Source: Buttiauxella ferragutiae (GTDB lineage Bacteria > Pseudomonadota > Gammaproteobacteria > Enterobacterales > Enterobacteriaceae). Taken from it: a stretch of DNA of 64,000 bases. Of the stretch, positions 16,675 through 24,242 are shown piece after piece. The notes under the pieces were generated by a model. The model was not told the DNA's origin. It did not search any database and worked only from the letters and a program-made list of their open reading frames with translations. The DNA lies in the NCBI RefSeq assembly GCF_001654915.1, contig NZ_LXEQ01000056.1. One strand, given 5' to 3'. Both the position numbers and the translations under genes were made by a program. Positions within the stretch are counted from its first letter, which is position 1. Each line of letters opens with the position of its first letter.

Positions 16675-17991
16675 ATGACTGGTGTACAAAACCTGAAGGC
16701 CGTGCGCGGGAACTTCCTGGATGTGACACGCGTAATTTCGCACCCTGAAGAAATCGAGTCAGCGTTGCGCTTTGTTGAAGATGGATTGCTGTTAATCAGT
16801 GAAGGTAAAGTGGTGTGGTTTGGCTCGTGGGAAGAAGGGAAATCACGGGTACCGGATGCTATCCGCGTGCGTGATTATCGCGGCAAGCTCATCGTTCCTG
16901 GCTTTGTCGACACCCATATTCACTATCCACAAAGTGAAATGGTGGGCGCATATGGCGAGCAGTTGCTCGAGTGGCTAAACAAGCACACCTTCCCCACCGA
17001 GCGGCGCTATAAAGACCCCGAATATGCCCGTGAAATGGCCTCGTTTTTCCTTAAACAGTTGCTGCGCAACGGCACCACCACGGCGCTGGTGTTTGGCACC
17101 GTTCACCCGGAATCGGCCAACGCGTTGTTTGAAGCGGCGAGCAATATCAATATGCGCATGATTGCCGGTAAGGTGATGATGGACCGCAATGCGCCTGAAT
17201 GGTTGCTGGATACGGCAGAAAGTAGCTACCTGGAAAGTAAGGCGCTAATTGAGCGCTGGCACAAAAACCGCCGCTTGCTTTATGCCATCACGCCACGGTT
17301 TGCACCGACCTCAACGCCTGAACAACTGGCGATGGCGCAGCGGCTGCGCCAGGAATATCCCGATACCTGGGTTCACACCCATTTGTGCGAAAACAAGGAC
17401 GAAATTGCCTGGGTAAAAGAGTTGTTCCCGGAGCGCAAAAACTATCTCGATGTTTACCATCACTACGGTTTGACCGGCAAAAACAGTGTCTTTGCCCACT
17501 GTATTCATCTGGAGGAAGACGAGTGGGATTGCCTGCACCACACCGATTCCACCATCGCCTTTTGCCCAACATCCAATCTTTATCTCGGCAGCGGCTTATT
17601 CAATCTGCAAAAAGCCTGGCGCAAGAAAATCAAGGTCGGGATTGGCACCGACATTGGCGCGGGCACCACCTTCAATATGCTGCAAACCCTGAATGAAGCC
17701 TACAAAGTGATGCAGCTTCAAGGCTACCGGCTGTCGGCTTATGAAGCCTTCTATCTTGCCACCCTGGGCGGGGCGCACTCACTAGGACTTGATAGTTATA
17801 TCGGCAATTTCGACATCGGCAAAGAGGCTGACTTTGTGGTTCTTGAGCCAACCGCCACGCCGTTGCAACAACTGCGCTATGACAATTCGGTGTCGCTGAT
17901 GGACAAGCTGTTTGTGATGATAACGCTGGGCGATGACCGCTCGATTTATCGCACTTACGTCGATGGCCAACTGGTGTACGAAAGAACATAG
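16675..17991 (+). CDS. guaD: Guanine deaminase
   Basis: 438 residues, orthologous to E. coli GuaD (439), which converts guanine to xanthine plus ammonia. The zinc site is complete: VDTHIHYPQ near residue 79, THLCENKDE near 235, FAHCIHLEE near 274 and GIGTDIGAG near 323. Cytosolic. It lies between two purine permease genes, which fits a route guanine to xanthine to XdhD. Confidence 0.94.
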   Translation: MTGVQNLKAVRGNFLDVTRVISHPEEIESALRFVEDGLLLISEGKVVWFGSWEEGKSRVPDAIRVRDYRGKLIVPGFVDTHIHYPQSEMVGAYGEQLLEWLNKHTFPTERRYKDPEYAREMASFFLKQLLRNGTTTALVFGTVHPESANALFEAASNINMRMIAGKVMMDRNAPEWLLDTAESSYLESKALIERWHKNRRLLYAITPRFAPTSTPEQLAMAQRLRQEYPDTWVHTHLCENKDEIAWVKELFPERKNYLDVYHHYGLTGKNSVFAHCIHLEEDEWDCLHHTDSTIAFCPTSNLYLGSGLFNLQKAWRKKIKVGIGTDIGAGTTFNMLQTLNEAYKVMQLQGYRLSAYEAFYLATLGGAHSLGLDSYIGNFDIGKEADFVVLEPTATPLQQLRYDNSVSLMDKLFVMITLGDDRSIYRTYVDGQLVYERT

Positions 17992-18035
17992 CAAACAGGA
18001 AAAACCGTCACTTCATCGTTGATAAGGACAGAATT

Positions 18036-19403
18036 ATGTCGACCGATTCATCGCATGTGCCTGCCACAGTGCAGGGAAAAGGGGCGCTCGACCGCTATTT
18101 CAGTATTACGAAACGCGGCAGCAGCGTTCGCCAGGAAGTCCTCGCTGGCATTACCACATTTTTAGCCATGGTTTACTCCGTGATCGTGGTGCCAGGTATG
18201 TTAGGGAAAGCCGGATTTCCGCCCGGTGCCGTCTTTGTTGCAACCTGTCTGATAGCGGGCTTCGGCTCATTACTGATGGGGCTGTGGGCCAATTTACCGA
18301 TGGCAATTGGCTGTGCCATTTCACTCACTGCCTTTACCGCCTTCAGCCTGGTGTTAGGGCAGCACATCAGCATTCCCGTGGCTTTAGGCGCGGTGTTCCT
18401 GATGGGGGTGCTGTTTACCGCCATTTCGGTAACCGGCGTGCGAACCTGGATATTGCGTAATTTGCCAATGGGGATCGCCCACGGTACCGGCATCGGGATT
18501 GGTCTGTTTTTGTTATTAATTGCCGCAAGTGGCGTGGGGCTGGTTATCAAGAACCCAATTGAAGGGTTGCCGGTAGCGCTCGGTGGCTTCACCACCTTCC
18601 CTGTCATCATGACGTTATTAGGTTTAGCCGTCATTTTGGGGCTGGAAAAACTGCGTGTCCCTGGGGGGATTTTACTGGTCATTATTGCCATTTCGATTAT
18701 CGGCCTGATTTTCGACCCCAATGTGCAGTATCACGGACTGGTGGCGTTACCGAGTCTGAGCGGAGAAGACGGCAAATCACTTATTTTCAGCCTCGATATT
18801 ATGGGCGCGTTACAGCCAATGGTGTTGCCAAGTGTACTGGCGCTGGTAATGACGGCAGTTTTTGATGCCACCGGGACAATACGTGCCGTTGCTGGCCAGG
18901 CGAATCTGCTGGATGAAAACAACCAAATTATCAATGGCGGCAAAGCGTTAACCGCCGACTCGGTGAGTTCGATTTTATCCGGCCTGGTCGGTGCGTCTCC
19001 TGCGGCGGTTTATATCGAATCCGCAGCGGGAACCGCGGCGGGTGGGAAAACAGGGTTAACCGCAGTGGTGGTCGGCGCACTGTTTTTAGTGGTGCTGTTC
19101 CTGTCGCCGCTGGCTTTCCTGATCCCCGGTTATGCCACCGCCCCGGCACTGATGTATGTCGGGTTATTGATGCTCAGCAACGTGGCAAAACTCGATTTCG
19201 ATGACTTTGTGGATGCGATGGCCGGACTGGTGTGCGCGGTATTTATCGTGCTGACCTGCAATATTGTCACCGGCATTATGCTGGGTTTTGTGACACTGGT
19301 GGTGGGGCGTGTGTTCTCAAATGATTGGCGTCGGTTGAATATCGGCACAGTGCTGATTGCCCTGGTATTGGTCATTTTCTACGCGGGTGGTTGGGCGATT
19401 TGA
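18036..19403 (+). CDS. ghxQ: Guanine/hypoxanthine permease
   Basis: 455 residues with 12-14 membrane segments; AzgA-like branch of NCS2. GITTFLAMVYSVIVVP near residue 39 and DATGTIRAVAGQA near 276 are typical of this family. It matches E. coli GhxQ (YgfQ), a high-affinity guanine/hypoxanthine importer, and sits 44 bp after guaD as in E. coli. A strong palindrome follows the stop at the convergent junction with ygfS. Confidence 0.92.
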   Translation: MSTDSSHVPATVQGKGALDRYFSITKRGSSVRQEVLAGITTFLAMVYSVIVVPGMLGKAGFPPGAVFVATCLIAGFGSLLMGLWANLPMAIGCAISLTAFTAFSLVLGQHISIPVALGAVFLMGVLFTAISVTGVRTWILRNLPMGIAHGTGIGIGLFLLLIAASGVGLVIKNPIEGLPVALGGFTTFPVIMTLLGLAVILGLEKLRVPGGILLVIIAISIIGLIFDPNVQYHGLVALPSLSGEDGKSLIFSLDIMGALQPMVLPSVLALVMTAVFDATGTIRAVAGQANLLDENNQIINGGKALTADSVSSILSGLVGASPAAVYIESAAGTAAGGKTGLTAVVVGALFLVVLFLSPLAFLIPGYATAPALMYVGLLMLSNVAKLDFDDFVDAMAGLVCAVFIVLTCNIVTGIMLGFVTLVVGRVFSNDWRRLNIGTVLIALVLVIFYAGGWAI

Positions 19404-19409
19404 CGTAAG

Positions 19410-19438
19410 CAATACGGCCCGATAATCGGGCCGTATTG
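19410..19438. terminator. Bidirectional terminator between ghxQ and ygfS
   Basis: Perfect 14-bp inverted repeat (CAATACGGCCCGAT, one base, ATCGGGCCGTATTG) in the 39-bp gap between two convergent stop codons. Symmetric, so it can end both transcripts. Confidence 0.8.
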
Positions 19439-19442
19439 TTGG

Positions 19443-19925
19443 CTATTTCAACGAGAAATACACGCTCTGCAAAGCCGCACTGCGGCGGCGTAGGGTGGCT
19501 TGTTGCTTCACCGAATGACTATCATTTTTCTCCAGCGCCGCGGTCGGGCACACCCTTACACATTCGGGGCCGCTTTGGTGCTGCTGGCAAAGATCACATT
19601 TCACGATTTGGATGTTTTTTTCAGGCGTCAGAGCTATATCGATGACACCAAAGGGACAAGCCATCACACAGTTTTTACAGCCAATACACAACGACTCGTT
19701 GAGCTGCACACATCTCTCATCCTGCACCAGCGCACGCACCGGGCAAACCGCCACGCAAGGGGCATTCTCACACTGATGGCACATCACGGGCTGAGTGGAT
19801 GAATGCAGTTTCATCACCTGTAACCTGGGGCGAAAATCGCTATCACTGTGTGCCTGCCCACAGGCAATTTCGCAAGTGCGACACCCGATGCAGCGATCGG
19901 GGTTAACGTGAATAAACTGTGTCAT
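19443..19925 (-). CDS. ygfS: Four-cluster ferredoxin-type protein YgfS
   Basis: 160 residues with the HycB/DmsB-like pattern of four [4Fe-4S] sites: CIGCRTCEIAC, CHQCENAPCVAVCP, CIGCKNCVMACP and CDLCQQHQSGPECVRVCP. The start at 19925 has AGGAG eight bases upstream and overlaps the ygfT stop by four bases (ATGA). A longer in-frame extension upstream is unlikely. Probably a cytoplasmic electron carrier working with YgfT. In E. coli ygfT and its paralogue aegA are linked to formate-dependent urate degradation. Confidence 0.88.
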   Translation of the reverse strand: MTQFIHVNPDRCIGCRTCEIACGQAHSDSDFRPRLQVMKLHSSTQPVMCHQCENAPCVAVCPVRALVQDERCVQLNESLCIGCKNCVMACPFGVIDIALTPEKNIQIVKCDLCQQHQSGPECVRVCPTAALEKNDSHSVKQQATLRRRSAALQSVYFSLK

Positions 19926-21883
19926 CGCAACGGCTCCTGACTGTGTGAGCACTGAATGGGGGATGAATCACCCAACATCACCAGAATGTCCCGTGCCGCC
20001 TGCCGCCCGGCGACCATTGCCGTGACCACTAAATCAGCACCATGAACCGCATCACCGCCCGCGAATATTTTCGGGTGCTGCGTTTGAGTGGATAAGCGCC
20101 CCGCTTTACCGGTTTCAATCAGGCCGTATTTGTCGAAAGTGACCTGGTGAGTTTCCAGCCACGGCATCGCATGTGGCTGGAAACCAAAGGCCATCACCAG
20201 AACATCGGCGGGCAGTACAAACTCTGAGCCGACGACAGGCTGCGGACGCCGTCGTCCATCGCTGCCAGGTTCGCCCAAAAGCGTGCGAATCAGGCCAATT
20301 CCTGTCACCGCGCCATTGTCATTACGTTCAATGAATTGCGGCTGCGCATTGAAAAGGAACTCCACACCCTCTTCCCTGGCATTCACCACTTCTTTCTTTG
20401 AACCCGGCATGCTGGCTTCATCGCGACGATAAGCACAGGTCACGCTTGCCGCCCCCAGGCGTATCGCGGTGCGCAAGCAGTCCATCGCCGTATCACCGCC
20501 GCCAAGTACCACGACGTGTTTCCCAGCTAGCTCAATCCAGGGCGTGGCGGCATCATCAGCAAGGTTCATCACTCTGCGCGCACTAGCGGTCAGTAATGGT
20601 AGCGCCTGCACGACCCCCGGTGAGTCTTCGTGCTCCAGCCCGGCACGCATTAAATCGTAGGTGCCAACACCCAGAAATACCGCCTGATAGCTGGACAGCA
20701 GTTCGCTAAAGGCGATGTCGCGCCCGATTTCGCAGTTGAGATGAAACTCGATGCCCATCGAATTGAAGATTTCGCGCCGCATGGCAAGCAACTGTTTATC
20801 AAGCTTGAAGGGAGGAATACCGAAGGTCAGCAGCCCGCCGATTTCAGGATAGCGGTCATAGACATCGACCTGAATACCACGGCGCGCCAGAATATCTGCA
20901 CATCCTAATCCAGCCGGACCGGCACCAATAACCGCCACTCGCTCTTTGCGTGTTGCGATATCTGGCGACACTTTAGGCCACCAGCCCTGAGCCAGTGCGG
21001 TGTCCGTGATGTAACGTTCGATATTCCCGATAGCCACCGCGCCGCTGTGCGGTTTTAAGGTACAAGCCCCTTCACACAAGCGTTCTTGCGGGCAGACTCG
21101 CCCACAAATTTCAGGCAGTGAACTGCTTTGGTGGCTTAATTCCGCCGCCTCAATAATCTTACCTTCGGCAACCAAACGCAGCAGTTCAGGGATAGCGTTA
21201 TGCAGCGGGCAAGTCCAGTTGCAGCGCGCTTTTTGCGCACAATGGATGCAGCGTTGGCTTTCATTAACCGCATGCAAAGAGGACAAGCCCTGATAAATCT
21301 CTTCGAAGTGCATTTTGCGTTGTATCGCCGGGAGTTTTTCAGCGCCATTGCGGGCGGGTTTGTCCAATAAACTCTGGCGACGAACCGCAGCCGACGCGCC
21401 ACTGAGCGCCATTTTCTGCCGCCGCAGGCGTAAGTCGTTTAACTCACGGTCATCCATTAGTTTGAGTGCATCCGCAGGGCAATGGGCCACACAGGCGGGT
21501 TGACCGCTTTCACTCTGTTCACAGAGGTCACATTTTTGCGCCAGCCAGATAGCATCCTGGCCGGCATTCACCATTTCTATCGCCCCAAATGGGCAGGCCA
21601 GCACGCAGTTTTTACAGCCAATGCAGCGCGCTTCGTTCAGGTGAACCTGCTCGTTCCGGTAGGTTAATGCCCCCACAGGACAACTGGTGACACAAGGGGC
21701 ATTGTTACAGTGATGGCAGGTGACCGTGACATGGTTTTGCTGGTGGGAAATAACTTCAATGCGTGGATGAAAAGCGGCAATAGACTCTGGCCAACTCTGT
21801 CGATTGTGAGCCACTGCGCAGGCAATTTCGCAGACGTGACAACCGATGCATTCTTGCGCATCTACAGCGATAAATTTATTCAT
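19922..21883 (-). CDS. ygfT: Fe-S/FAD oxidoreductase YgfT (AegA-like)
   Basis: 653 residues. The N-terminus (1-165) is a four-cluster ferredoxin domain like YgfS. CIHCAQKARCNWTCP near 214 begins a glutamate-synthase small-subunit-like part, with an FAD site (VIGAGPAGLGCADILA near 315) and an NADPH site (VLGGGDTAMDCLRTA near 459). The start at 21883 is preceded by AAAGGG at proper spacing; earlier in-frame codons lack a site. E. coli carries two such proteins (AegA and YgfT); gene position next to ygfS and uacT identifies this one as YgfT. Likely role: electron transfer in anaerobic urate breakdown. Confidence 0.88.
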   Translation of the reverse strand: MNKFIAVDAQECIGCHVCEIACAVAHNRQSWPESIAAFHPRIEVISHQQNHVTVTCHHCNNAPCVTSCPVGALTYRNEQVHLNEARCIGCKNCVLACPFGAIEMVNAGQDAIWLAQKCDLCEQSESGQPACVAHCPADALKLMDDRELNDLRLRRQKMALSGASAAVRRQSLLDKPARNGAEKLPAIQRKMHFEEIYQGLSSLHAVNESQRCIHCAQKARCNWTCPLHNAIPELLRLVAEGKIIEAAELSHQSSSLPEICGRVCPQERLCEGACTLKPHSGAVAIGNIERYITDTALAQGWWPKVSPDIATRKERVAVIGAGPAGLGCADILARRGIQVDVYDRYPEIGGLLTFGIPPFKLDKQLLAMRREIFNSMGIEFHLNCEIGRDIAFSELLSSYQAVFLGVGTYDLMRAGLEHEDSPGVVQALPLLTASARRVMNLADDAATPWIELAGKHVVVLGGGDTAMDCLRTAIRLGAASVTCAYRRDEASMPGSKKEVVNAREEGVEFLFNAQPQFIERNDNGAVTGIGLIRTLLGEPGSDGRRRPQPVVGSEFVLPADVLVMAFGFQPHAMPWLETHQVTFDKYGLIETGKAGRLSTQTQHPKIFAGGDAVHGADLVVTAMVAGRQAARDILVMLGDSSPIQCSHSQEPLR

Positions 21884-22011
21884 TCGCATCCCTTTTTGAA
21901 AGCCAGAACTCACTTGCAGCAATGCAAAAACAGGGACAATTTGTTCAGCGTAAGCAGACTAAATCTAAATTTGTGAGCCACTGCAAAGAATGTTGCCCAA
22001 AATTGAGGTTA

Positions 22012-22027
22012 TGCAAAGTTCCGGCCT
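22012..22027 (-). promoter_or_regulatory. Possible sigma-54 promoter for ygfT
   Basis: On the minus strand AGGCCGGAACTTTGCA has GG and GC 10 bases apart and a good TTTGCA -12 element; the -24 element is weaker (AGGC for TGGC). It lies about 130 bp upstream of ygfT. Confidence 0.35.
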
Positions 22028-22060
22028 GCTCGCCGCCGCTCAAAAGTGAGAGTGGGCTTA

Positions 22061-22089
22061 TCAAACTGAGAAGATAAACCTCAAACTGA
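22061..22089. promoter_or_regulatory. Candidate activator-binding region for uacT/ygfT
   Basis: Direct repeat TCAAACTGA at 22061 and 22081 (20 bp apart, two helical turns), with GATAAACCTCA at 22073-22083 spanning the second copy. That 11-mer recurs upstream of ygfK. Lies 102-130 bp upstream of the uacT -24 element, the usual distance of sigma-54 enhancers. Confidence 0.35.
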
Positions 22090-22141
22090 TAAAACTCCCC
22101 GGACAAAATATTTTCCCCTTCGCTGTCAATACAATCAGTTA

Positions 22142-22157
22142 CGTGATGTTTTTCACA
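22142..22157. promoter_or_regulatory. CRP-type palindrome upstream of uacT
   Basis: CGTGA-N6-TCACA, nine of ten conserved positions of the CRP site. Centre lies about 42 bp upstream of the -24 element. Confidence 0.45.
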
Positions 22158-22190
22158 CTTCTTCAATCAATTTAGCGCAATGCATGGAAC

Positions 22191-22206
22191 TGGCATCAGT
22201 TACGCA
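22191..22206 (+). promoter_or_regulatory. Candidate sigma-54 promoter of uacT
   Basis: TGGCATCAGTTACGCA: a perfect TGGCA -24 element and GC at the exact 10-base spacing; the -12 element has ACGCA in place of TTGCA. About 70 bp upstream of the uacT start. Confidence 0.5.
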
Positions 22207-22274
22207 TGCATTCCCTGAACTCATTTTTTGGAAAAACAGGATTGCCAATACCGCCGCCATTAAAGGAGATAGAT

Positions 22275-23624
22275 ATGGACAATAGTGCCTCTGAAATTTC
22301 ACCCGCGACCACGCCAAATGAAGTCGACCGAATACTGCCGCCAGGGCAATTATTGATCCTCGGCCTTCAGCATGTGCTGGTGATGTATGCCGGGGCCGTA
22401 GCCGTACCACTGATGATTGGTGACCGTTTAGGGTTAAGCAAAGAAGTCATCTCTTTATTGATTAGCGCCGATCTGTTCTGTTGTGGCGTCGTCACGCTGA
22501 TTCAGTGTCTGGGGGTCGGTAAATTTATGGGGATTCGCTTACCGGTGATTATGTCGGTGACCTTTGCGGCGGTCACGCCAATGGTGGCCATTGGCTCTAA
22601 TCCCGAGATTGGCCTGACCGGTATTTTTGGCGCGACCATCGCCGCCGGGTTGATTACCACCCTGCTGGCACCGGTAGTGGGCAGGTTAATGCCGCTGTTC
22701 CCCCCGCTGGTCACCGGGATTGTGATTACCTCGATTGGGCTGAGTATTATCCAGGTCGGTATCGACTGGGCGGCAGGTGGTGCGGGCAACCCGAATTACG
22801 GCGACCCCGTTTATATCTGCGTCGCCTCAGCCGTGTTGCTGTTTATCTTGCTGATTACCCGTTATGCCACAGGCTTTTTATCAAATGTCGCGGTGCTGCT
22901 GGGTATCGCTTTTGGTTTTGCGTTGGCTTACATGATGGGCGAAGTTAATTTGTCCGGGCTGGCTGATGCAAAATGGTTCGCCATCGTGACGCCAATGGCG
23001 CTGGGTATCCCGACGTTCGATCCCGTTGCCATCCTGACGCTGACCGCGGTGCTGATTATTGTCTTTATTGAGTCGATGGGGATGTTTCTGGCGCTCGGCG
23101 ATATTGTCGGCCATAAATTAACCGAAAAAGATATTATCCGTGGTTTACGGGTTGATGGCGTGGGGACGGTGATTGGTGGTCTGTTTAACAGCTTCCCGCA
23201 TACTTCGTTTTCGCAGAACGTCGGTCTGGTGAGCGTAACGCGGATCCATAGCCGTTGGGTGTGCGTGGCTGCGGGTTGTATTTTGATCTTGTTTGGCATG
23301 GTGCCGAAAATGGCCGTGTTTGTGGCGTCAATTCCACAATTTGTCTTAGGTGGTGCGGGGTTGGTGATGTTCGGGATGGTGTTGGCAACAGGGATTCGTA
23401 TTCTGGCTCGCGCCAACTACTCAACCAATCGTTACAACCTTTATATCGTCGCCATCAGCTTAGGGATGGGGATGACACCCACGCTTTCTCACGGCTTCTT
23501 CGCACAATTTCCGGCAGCCTTACAGCCTTTGCTACACAGCGGGATCATGCTGGCAACCGCCTGCGCGGTGATTTTGAATCTCTTTTTTAATGGCTACCCA
23601 AAAGCGGAAAAGTCACAGGCTTAA
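22275..23624 (+). CDS. uacT: Urate:proton symporter
   Basis: 449 residues; NAT/NCS2 transporter orthologous to E. coli UacT (YgfU, 482), a urate permease of the inner membrane. The NAT signature SQNVGLVSVT is near residue 315; VEVNLSGL-like loops and 14 hydrophobic segments are conserved. The start at 22275 follows AAAGGAGAT; an in-frame ATG at 22206 overlaps the promoter region and has no ribosome site. The hydrophilic C-terminal tail of the E. coli protein (about 30 residues) is missing. It is divergent from ygfT, and the shared 391-bp region carries the regulatory candidates listed separately. Confidence 0.92.
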   Translation: MDNSASEISPATTPNEVDRILPPGQLLILGLQHVLVMYAGAVAVPLMIGDRLGLSKEVISLLISADLFCCGVVTLIQCLGVGKFMGIRLPVIMSVTFAAVTPMVAIGSNPEIGLTGIFGATIAAGLITTLLAPVVGRLMPLFPPLVTGIVITSIGLSIIQVGIDWAAGGAGNPNYGDPVYICVASAVLLFILLITRYATGFLSNVAVLLGIAFGFALAYMMGEVNLSGLADAKWFAIVTPMALGIPTFDPVAILTLTAVLIIVFIESMGMFLALGDIVGHKLTEKDIIRGLRVDGVGTVIGGLFNSFPHTSFSQNVGLVSVTRIHSRWVCVAAGCILILFGMVPKMAVFVASIPQFVLGGAGLVMFGMVLATGIRILARANYSTNRYNLYIVAISLGMGMTPTLSHGFFAQFPAALQPLLHSGIMLATACAVILNLFFNGYPKAEKSQA

Positions 23625-23637
23625 CAGGCAGGAAGCT

Positions 23638-23663
23638 TGTAGCGCTCAGAGTTGAGCGCTACA
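23638..23663. terminator. Hairpin between convergent uacT and the cold-shock gene
   Basis: Perfect 11-bp inverted repeat TGTAGCGCTCA, loop GAGT, TGAGCGCTACA in the 46-bp gap between two convergent stops. No T-run, but position and symmetry suggest a bidirectional transcript end. Confidence 0.6.
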
Positions 23664-23670
23664 GCATGAC

Positions 23671-24153
23671 TTACTTCAGACCCTGGAGGATCTTCATGGT
23701 GGCTTCAACATCAATTTCATCTTCGGAGAAGATTAATGTTGAGCCCTGGAAGGTGGTCACCGCCAGTTTCTTCAGCGTACGCATTTCGCCCGGCTTAGGT
23801 TCTGCTTTCGGGCGAATGCTGTTCATCAGCGCGCCAACAGACAGCACCGCGTTCTCTTTATCAATCTTGGTTTCGGCTGGCACTTCTTCGCTGTAAACCA
23901 GGAAGGATTTAATCGCCGTGATTTTGATGCGCTCGCCAGCAATAAAGATGTATTTGCTGTCTGGCTCAACTTTCACCGAAAAAGCTGATAAGCCTTTGTT
24001 GTTGGTGGTTGGCTCAAAAGTCACCGAGGCATCTTTCTTAATCAGCTCAGGGTTGGCGACCTTAATCACATGAAAATAACGATTGTCACCGTTTTCATCT
24101 TTGATAAAACCGAAACCTTTATCTTCAAACCAGGTTGTGATTACTCCGTGCAT
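23671..24153 (-). CDS. Cold-shock-domain protein with unknown C-terminal domain
   Basis: 160 residues. Residues 1-60 form a cold-shock (S1-like) domain with a clear RNP1 motif, GFGFI, in WFEDKGFGFIKDENG; RNP2 is altered (NRYFHVIKV where VFVHF is usual). Residues 65-160 are about 95 residues of mixed beta character (KYIFIAGERIKITAIKSFLV) that I do not recognise. Ordinary Csp proteins are about 70 residues, so this is a two-domain relative, presumably binding single-stranded nucleic acid. It lies between uacT and murJ, is monocistronic by orientation and spacing (89 bp after murJ on the same strand), and has no counterpart at this place in E. coli. Confidence 0.75.
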   Translation of the reverse strand: MHGVITTWFEDKGFGFIKDENGDNRYFHVIKVANPELIKKDASVTFEPTTNNKGLSAFSVKVEPDSKYIFIAGERIKITAIKSFLVYSEEVPAETKIDKENAVLSVGALMNSIRPKAEPKPGEMRTLKKLAVTTFQGSTLIFSEDEIDVEATMKILQGLK

Positions 24154-24242
24154 CGCTATTACCGCCTAATTAATCGTTCAATATGTCAAATTTTTGCAGC
24201 GCGCAGTTTAATGCAGAACGCGCCTGGTACCTAGTCTGTTTG

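Larger units (their letters stand above)
1..23624. other. Purine/urate catabolism gene cluster
   Basis: Seventeen genes from the end of ygeX to uacT keep the gene order of the E. coli ygeX-ygfU region. They cover uptake (XanQ, GhxQ, UacT), deamination (GuaD), molybdenum hydroxylation (XdhD, YgfM, YgfK with YqeB/YqeC), amidohydrolase steps (HyuA, SsnA), a diaminopropionate/peptidase branch (YgeX, YgeY), a carbamate-kinase homologue (YqeA) and Fe-S oxidoreductases (YgfS, YgfT). Related clusters are known to support anaerobic use of urate and other purines in gut bacteria. That this one does so is inferred from gene content. mocA, present in the E. coli cluster, is absent here. The left end (ygeW, the regulator ygeV and xdhABC in E. 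coli) lies outside the window. Confidence 0.9.
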
